A stretch of DNA of 64,000 bases, taken from positions 62,001-126,000 of the forward strand of contig NZ_CP015030.1 in the NCBI RefSeq assembly GCF_011455695.1, given 5' to 3'. The DNA is from Mannheimia granulomatis. GTDB lineage: Bacteria > Pseudomonadota > Gammaproteobacteria > Enterobacterales > Pasteurellaceae. The notes beneath the pieces were generated by a model that saw only the letters and a program-made list of their open reading frames with translations, made no database searches and was not told the origin of the DNA. Both the position numbers and the translations under genes were made by a program. Below are positions 59,314-64,000 of this stretch, piece by piece (within the stretch, counting starts at the first letter, position 1; each line of letters starts with the position of its first letter).

Positions 59314-60900
59314 ATGTTATGGTTCTTTTTCTGTGTAGCAGTTCTTGTGCTCGGCTACTTTGTTTACGGAAAGATCATTGAAAAGATTTTCGTGATTAAC
59401 CCAAAAAGAACAACGCCTGCCTATTCTATGAAAGACGGTGTTGACTATATGCCAATGTCTAAGACAAAAATTTGGCTTATTCAGTTATTAAACATTGCCG
59501 GTACGGGGCCGATTTTCGGTCCTATCCTTGGCGCGTTATACGGACCTGTAGCAATGTTATGGATTGTTATCGGCTGTATTTTTGCCGGCGCTGTGCATGA
59601 CTATTTCTGCGGTATGTTAAGTATCCGTAACGGTGGTGCAACAATGCCAAACCTTGCTGGTAAATTCTTAGGTCGCCCGGTCAAAGTGTTTATTAACGTG
59701 ATGGCGCTAATTCTACTTTTATTAGTTGGCGTGGTATTCGTAGCAAGTCCTGCTCAATTATTAGCTACCATTACAATGGACGTTGCAGGAGCAACTCAAG
59801 GTACAATGGAGCTAGGTGATGTTGAAGCTATCAAACAAGCTGTTGCATCAGGTGGTGTAACTGTTTGGGGAATGGATAAAGCGACTGTTATATCCGTTTG
59901 GACATTGATTATTTTTGCTTACTATATTTTAGCGACGCTATTACCTGTGGATAAAATCATCGGTCGTATTTACCCATTCTTCGGTGCATTATTGCTATTC
60001 ATGTCTGTAGGTATGGTATATGGCTTAGTTTCTGCACACTTAAGTGTTGCTGATCCGATTGACTTCTTCCGTACTGTAAATGCAGACGGTCAAGGCTTAA
60101 CCTGGGAAAAATTTACCCAAAACTTCCAAGTGAAAGGTGATGTTCCAATTTGGCCATTACTATTCCTAACGATTTCTTGTGGTGCATTGTCAGGCTTCCA
60201 CGCAACACAAACTCCGTTAATGGCTCGTTGTGCACAAAATGAAAGTGAAGGTCGTTTTATTTTCTACGGTGCAATGATTACCGAAGGTGTGATTGCATTA
60301 GTATGGTGTATGGTTGGTCTTGCATTCTATGAAAGCCCACAAGCATTACAAGATGCAATTAGTGCAGGTTCACCGTCTAAAGTGGTATATGATAGCTCAT
60401 TACACTTCTTAGGCTTTATTGGCGGTATTTTTGCGGTCTTAGGTGTAGTTGTATTACCAATTACTTCAGGCGATACCGCATTCCGTGCAGCACGTTTACA
60501 ATTAGCAGAAATTTTTGGTTTAGAGCAACGTACTTTAGTAAAACGTTTATATATTGCTATCCCATTGTTTGTGCTTGGTTTCATTGTATCGAAATTGGAT
60601 TTCAGCGTATTATGGCGTTATTTCACTTGGGCAAACCAAATGACAGCAATGGTCATGTTATGGACAGCTGCAGCCTATTTATATCGTTATAAAAAGTTCC
60701 ACTGGGTATGTTCGATCCCTGCATGGTTCATTACGACCGTATGTGCAACTTACTTAGCGTATAACAAAATCGGCTTTGGTTTAAATTACCAATTATCTGT
60801 ATATATTGGTTTAGCTATTACATTAGTATGTATTATCTGCTTCTTCACCCTTCTAAAACCATTTGAAGGACGTGATGAACAAGCCTATATAACAAACTAA
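59314..60900 (+). CDS. Carbon starvation CstA family transporter
   Basis: The 528-residue inner-membrane protein has about 14 hydrophobic segments and the CstA motifs LLNIAGTGPIFGPILGALYGP and GAVHDYFCGMLSIRNGGATMP. E. coli relatives (CstA, BtsT) take up peptides or pyruvate but are about 700 residues; this shorter form is a different subgroup and its substrate is open. The ATG at 59314 has AGGA ten bases upstream; an in-frame start at 59254 would add a 20-residue tail without a ribosome binding site. Confidence 0.9.
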   Translation: MLWFFFCVAVLVLGYFVYGKIIEKIFVINPKRTTPAYSMKDGVDYMPMSKTKIWLIQLLNIAGTGPIFGPILGALYGPVAMLWIVIGCIFAGAVHDYFCGMLSIRNGGATMPNLAGKFLGRPVKVFINVMALILLLLVGVVFVASPAQLLATITMDVAGATQGTMELGDVEAIKQAVASGGVTVWGMDKATVISVWTLIIFAYYILATLLPVDKIIGRIYPFFGALLLFMSVGMVYGLVSAHLSVADPIDFFRTVNADGQGLTWEKFTQNFQVKGDVPIWPLLFLTISCGALSGFHATQTPLMARCAQNESEGRFIFYGAMITEGVIALVWCMVGLAFYESPQALQDAISAGSPSKVVYDSSLHFLGFIGGIFAVLGVVVLPITSGDTAFRAARLQLAEIFGLEQRTLVKRLYIAIPLFVLGFIVSKLDFSVLWRYFTWANQMTAMVMLWTAAAYLYRYKKFHWVCSIPAWFITTVCATYLAYNKIGFGLNYQLSVYIGLAITLVCIICFFTLLKPFEGRDEQAYITN

Positions 60901-60918
60901 GCTTGATTAGATAATTAA

Positions 60919-60946
60919 AAATAGGGACAATGAAGTCCCTATTTTT
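60919..60946 (+). terminator. Terminator after the CstA-family gene
   Basis: AATAGGGAC pairs with GTCCCTATT around a 6-base loop, followed by TTT. It ends 13 bases before the TatD-family start. Confidence 0.8.
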
Positions 60947-60958
60947 CTTAGTTTTACT

Positions 60959-61753
60959 ATGCGATTTTTTGATACCCACACTCATCTGGATTATTTATCC
61001 GAAAGTCTTAATTTAAGCGTGCCTACTCTAGTAGAAAATGCTAAACAAAATCAGGTTGAGAGAATTCTGATTGTATCTGTCTTTACAAAAAATTTCGCAA
61101 AAGTGACCGCTTGTGCCAAAGAAAAACCAGAAAATTTGGTGTATGGTTTAGGTTTACATCCGCTTTATATTCAACAACATACCTTGCAAGATTTGGATTT
61201 ATTGGAAAATCTACTTCAACAGAAAGATCCACAATGCACTGCGATCGCTGAAATCGGTTTGGAAAAAGCTGTTGTTGAGCTGACTTCACCGGCGTTATGG
61301 AAGAAACAGTGTGAGTTTTTAGAGGCTCAACTGGCTTTCGCTAAACAATGCAACTTACCGGTGAATTTACATTCCAGGCGGAGCCATGATCAACTTTCCA
61401 TTTTTTTGAAAAAAGTTCAATTGTCTAGAAGCGGTGTAGTGCATGGTTTCGCAGGAAGCTATGAGCAAGCCAAACGTTTTGTCGATTTAGGCTATAAAAT
61501 AGGAGTAGGAGGTACTATTACTTACCAAAGGGCTAATAAGACTAGAGAGGCAATCCGCAAATTGCCGTTAGACAGCTTATTATTAGAAACTGATTCCCCT
61601 GATATGCCTGTTTGTGGCTTTCAAGGTGAACCAAATAGACCGGAACGTTTGATAAACACTTTTCATAGCCTTTGTGAGTTACGAACTGAATCACCACAGG
61701 AAATTGCTGAAACGATTTGGAAAAGTAGTGAAGTGCTGTTTTGGAAAAAATAA
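60959..61753 (+). CDS. TatD family metal-dependent hydrolase
   Basis: The 264-residue TIM-barrel protein has the family metal ligands: H7/H9 in DTHTHLD, EIGLE, NLHSRR, HGFAGS and ETDSPDMP. TatD proteins are DNA exonucleases/deoxyribonucleases; the sequence is closest in feel to the YjjV branch. It follows the CstA gene with its own start at 60959 and no strong ribosome binding site in the terminator T run. Confidence 0.9.
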   Translation: MRFFDTHTHLDYLSESLNLSVPTLVENAKQNQVERILIVSVFTKNFAKVTACAKEKPENLVYGLGLHPLYIQQHTLQDLDLLENLLQQKDPQCTAIAEIGLEKAVVELTSPALWKKQCEFLEAQLAFAKQCNLPVNLHSRRSHDQLSIFLKKVQLSRSGVVHGFAGSYEQAKRFVDLGYKIGVGGTITYQRANKTREAIRKLPLDSLLLETDSPDMPVCGFQGEPNRPERLINTFHSLCELRTESPQEIAETIWKSSEVLFWKK

Positions 61754-61832
61754 GATAAAAAAATCATAAAAGTTGAAAAACAGGATTTTAACCTAATTTC
61801 TTCGTAAATCAGTACTGCCAAATCTCCCCTAG

Positions 61833-61853
61833 CCCCTCTTTGCTAAAGAGGGG
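61833..61853. repeat. CCCCTCTTT inverted repeat
   Basis: CCCCTCTTT and AAAGAGGGG make a perfect 9-bp stem with a 3-base loop, 80 bases after the TatD-family stop. It looks like a small dispersed intergenic repeat; no T run follows. Confidence 0.6.
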
Positions 61854-61989
61854 AATTGTATTGATTGTAAAATAAGTAAAATCAAAATGTTTAATTTTTC
61901 TTCTGCACTTGGTTGTGCTAAAATAGCCAAGCTTTTATTCCCCACTTGTACGGGCAATAATAAGCAATGCAAAATTTTAATAAAATAAG

Positions 61990-62010
61990 ACCGCTTGTAA
62001 GCGGTTTTTT
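61990..62010 (+). terminator. Uptake-signal terminator-like hairpin in the thrS leader
   Basis: ACCGCTTGTAAGCGGT (61990-62005) folds into a short hairpin followed by T to 62010. It lies between the two anticodon-like arms, so it may end upstream transcripts or attenuate thrS. Confidence 0.6.
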
Positions 62011-62029
62011 AATTCTATAAACCAAACAA

Positions 62030-62050
62030 GTAACCTCTCGTATGGGTTAC
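62030..62050 (+). promoter_or_regulatory. thrS operator arm mimicking the tRNA-Thr anticodon loop
   Basis: GUAACCU (62030-62036) and GGGUUAC (62044-62050) form a 7-bp stem around the 7-base loop CUCGUAU. In tRNA numbering the loop has U33, anticodon CGU (34-36) and A37, i.e. tRNA-Thr(CGU). It ends 10 bases before the ribosome binding site, like domain 2 of the E. coli thrS operator that ThrRS binds to shut off its own translation. Confidence 0.75.
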
Positions 62051-62070
62051 CACTGTAACAAGGATACAAA

Positions 62071-64000
62071 ATGCCTATTATCACTTTACCTGATGGCTCA
62101 CAACGCCAATTTGATAGCCCGGTTTCCGTAATGGAAGTTGCTCAATCTATCGGAGCAGGTCTTGCTAAAGCTACCATTGCCGGTCGTGTAAACGGTGAAC
62201 GCCGCGATGCGTGCGATATTATCAGCCAAGATAGCACTCTTGAAATCATTACTGCAAAAGATGAAGATGGTTTAGAGATCATTCGCCACTCTTGTGCTCA
62301 CCTACTTGGTCATGCCATTAAACAATTATTCCCGGATGTCAAAATGGCAATAGGGCCAACTATTGAAAACGGTTTTTACTATGATGTGGATTTAGACCGT
62401 TCTTTAACCCAAGAAGATTTAGATGCAATTGAAAAACGTATGTTGGAATTAGCTAAAACCAACTACGATGTGGTAAAACGCCCGGTAACCTGGCAAGAAG
62501 CTCGCGATACCTTTGAGAAACGTGGCGAAAGCTACAAAATGGCGATCTTAGATGAAAATATCGAACGTACAGCTACACCTGCGTTATATCACCACGAAGA
62601 ATATATTGATATGTGCCGTGGCCCACACGTGCCGAATATGCGTTTCTGCCAACATTTCAAACTACAGAAAGTCGCAGGTGCTTACTGGCGTGGCGACAGC
62701 AAAAACAAAATGTTGCAACGTATTTACGGTACGGCTTGGGCAGATAAAAAACAATTAGCGGAATATTTAACCCGTTTAGAAGAGGCGGCAAAACGCGATC
62801 ACCGCCGTATCGGTAAAGCGTTAGACTTATATCATATGCAAGAAGAAGCACCGGGTATGGTGTTCTGGCACAATGACGGTTGGACGATTTTCCGTGAATT
62901 GGAAACTTTCGTACGTACCAAATTAAAAGAGTACGATTATCAAGAAGTGAAAGGTCCGTTTATGATGGACAGAGTGCTTTGGGAAAAAACGGGTCACTGG
63001 CAAAATTATGCAGATTTAATGTTCACCACACAATCTGAAAACCGTGAATATGCAATCAAACCGATGAACTGCCCAGGGCACGTTCAAATTTTTAACCAAG
63101 GTTTAAAATCTTACCGTGATCTTCCTATTCGTATGGCGGAATTTGGTTCTTGCCACCGTAATGAGCCATCAGGTTCTTTACACGGTTTAATGCGTGTGCG
63201 TGGCTTCACTCAAGATGATGCACATATTTTCTGTACTGAAGAACAAATCGAATCTGAAGTAACTTCGTGCATTAAAATGGTATATGACATCTACAGCACA
63301 TTCGGCTTTACTAACATTGCGGTTAAGCTTTCTACCCGTCCAGAAAACCGTATTGGTGACGATGCAATGTGGGATAGAGCAGAAGAGGGCTTAGCAAATG
63401 CGTTACGTAACAATGGGTTGGAATATCAAATCCAAGAAGGTGAAGGGGCATTCTACGGACCGAAAATTGAATTTGCATTGCGTGACTGCCTAGGCCGTGA
63501 ATGGCAATGTGGTACGGTGCAATTAGATTTTGCACTACCGGGTCGTTTAGATGCTTCTTATGTAGCGGAAGATAACGGTCGTCGAACACCGGTAATGATC
63601 CATCGTGCAATTCTTGGCTCCATCGAACGCTTCATCGGCATTATCACCGAAGAATATGCAGGTTTCTTCCCAACGTGGCTAGCTCCAGTGCAAGCCGTTG
63701 TGATGAACATTACCGATAGCCAAGCCGAATACGTTCAGCAAGTTGTTAAACAGCTTTCAGATGCAGGTATTCGTGTTAAAGCAGATCTTCGTAACGAAAA
63801 AGTCGGCTTTAAAGTGCGTGAGCACACTTTACGTCGAGTGCCTTATATGCTGGTTTGTGGTGATAAAGAAATTGCCGAAGGCAAAGTGTCAGTGCGTACC
63901 CGTAAAGGTGCAGATTTAGGTACTTATGCAGTGACTGAATTAGTTGAAATTCTGAAAAACCAAATCAAAGCACGTGAGCTGAAGTTATTGGGCGAAGAGT
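62071..64000 (+). CDS. thrS: Threonyl-tRNA synthetase (3' end outside window)
   Basis: Charges tRNA-Thr and, in E. coli, represses its own mRNA. The frame is open from ATG 62071 to the window end, 643 codons, which is about full length for this 642-residue enzyme. It has the TGS domain ([20 protein letters not shown]), the editing domain with [10 protein letters not shown] and CRGPHVP, the class II core ([54 protein letters not shown]) and the anticodon-binding domain. The start has AAGGA six bases upstream. Confidence 0.97.
   Translation, partial: MPIITLPDGSQRQFDSPVSVMEVAQSIGAGLAKATIAGRVNGERRDACDIISQDSTLEIITAKDEDGLEIIRHSCAHLLGHAIKQLFPDVKMAIGPTIENGFYYDVDLDRSLTQEDLDAIEKRMLELAKTNYDVVKRPVTWQEARDTFEKRGESYKMAILDENIERTATPALYHHEEYIDMCRGPHVPNMRFCQHFKLQKVAGAYWRGDSKNKMLQRIYGTAWADKKQLAEYLTRLEEAAKRDHRRIGKALDLYHMQEEAPGMVFWHNDGWTIFRELETFVRTKLKEYDYQEVKGPFMMDRVLWEKTGHWQNYADLMFTTQSENREYAIKPMNCPGHVQIFNQGLKSYRDLPIRMAEFGSCHRNEPSGSLHGLMRVRGFTQDDAHIFCTEEQIESEVTSCIKMVYDIYSTFGFTNIAVKLSTRPENRIGDDAMWDRAEEGLANALRNNGLEYQIQEGEGAFYGPKIEFALRDCLGREWQCGTVQLDFALPGRLDASYVAEDNGRRTPVMIHRAILGSIERFIGIITEEYAGFFPTWLAPVQAVVMNITDSQAEYVQQVVKQLSDAGIRVKADLRNEKVGFKVREHTLRRVPYMLVCGDKEIAEGKVSVRTRKGADLGTYAVTELVEILKNQIKARELKLLGEE

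Larger units (their letters stand above)
61754..62070 (+). promoter_or_regulatory. thrS leader region
   Basis: This 317-base gene-free stretch holds, in order: a CCCCTCTTT hairpin (61833-61853), a possible promoter -10 (TAAAAT, 61917-61922), a hairpin with loop ACUUGUAC (about 61935-61970), an uptake-signal terminator-like hairpin (61990-62010), and the anticodon-like hairpin (62030-62050) before the ribosome binding site AAGGA at 62060-62064. The arrangement fits an autoregulated thrS operator. Confidence 0.6.

Noticed and set aside
61754-62070. T-box riboswitch in the thrS leader
   Set aside because: No T-box sequence or specifier-loop architecture is visible and the class belongs mainly to Gram-positive bacteria; the tRNA-like operator hairpin explains the leader better.

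Overview
The window is chromosomal DNA of a Pasteurellaceae bacterium. About twenty exact copies of the 9-base uptake signal ACAAGCGGT (or its complement) lie across it. This is the signal type of the Actinobacillus pleuropneumoniae / Mannheimia / Haemophilus ducreyi lineage, not the H. influenzae type. The AT-rich composition, gene content and protein sequences fit a Mannheimia-like species, but I cannot fix the species from the sequence alone.

Layout. (1) 1-3890: murA, then ruvC, a lipoprotein, yebC and nudB on the minus strand. (2) 4179-9973: a heme-uptake locus made of an ABC importer (hmuTUV, plus strand) converging on a Fur-boxed operon for a ChaN-type lipoprotein and a TonB-dependent receptor (minus strand). 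(3) 10089-14835: an EamA transporter, a DUF72 protein, aspS and lysO. In other gamma-proteobacteria aspS normally adjoins nudB-yebC-ruvC, so the heme locus and two further genes appear to split that cluster. (4) 14957-17549: dinB with a consensus LexA box, htpX with a sigma-32-like promoter, and yqaA. (5) 17750-25384: focA-pflB and pflA (anaerobic pyruvate metabolism), with a rhuM gene inserted between pflB and pflA, then prlC. (6) 25459-44797: the accessory region, a contact-dependent inhibition (CDI) type two-partner secretion locus. (7) 44805-61753: a His-rich lipoprotein, pheA, a Kef-type antiporter, cyaA, fabB, glyA, nadK, an RNA methyltransferase, suhB, dxs, a CstA-family transporter and a TatD-family nuclease. 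(8) 62071-64000: thrS, cut by the window end.

The CDI region is the most interesting part. CdiB (25550-27283) exports a 3500-residue CdiA (27333-37835) whose VENN motif at residues 3125-3128 precedes a variable toxin tip; a 76-residue two-helix membrane immunity protein overlaps its stop codon. Downstream lies a graveyard and reservoir of displaced tips. Several toxin C-terminal fragments each have an immunity gene overlapping or abutting the toxin stop codon (38070-38474, 38667-39033, 39056-39604). A nuclease-like fragment (38498-38686), a 1108-codon headless CdiA ending in an EndoU RNase with its immunity gene (39658-43389), a free-standing EndoU domain with immunity gene (43459-44193) and a repeat remnant (44276-44722) complete the array. 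Long near-identical repeats among these modules give recombination tracts for swapping the toxin on the intact CdiA.

A second notable element is the thrS leader. It carries a hairpin with a 7-base loop that mimics a threonine tRNA anticodon loop (CGU at 62039-62041) just upstream of the ribosome binding site, and a weaker second arm with UGU, as in the E. coli thrS autoregulatory operator. Many terminators in the window are built from inverted uptake-signal pairs.
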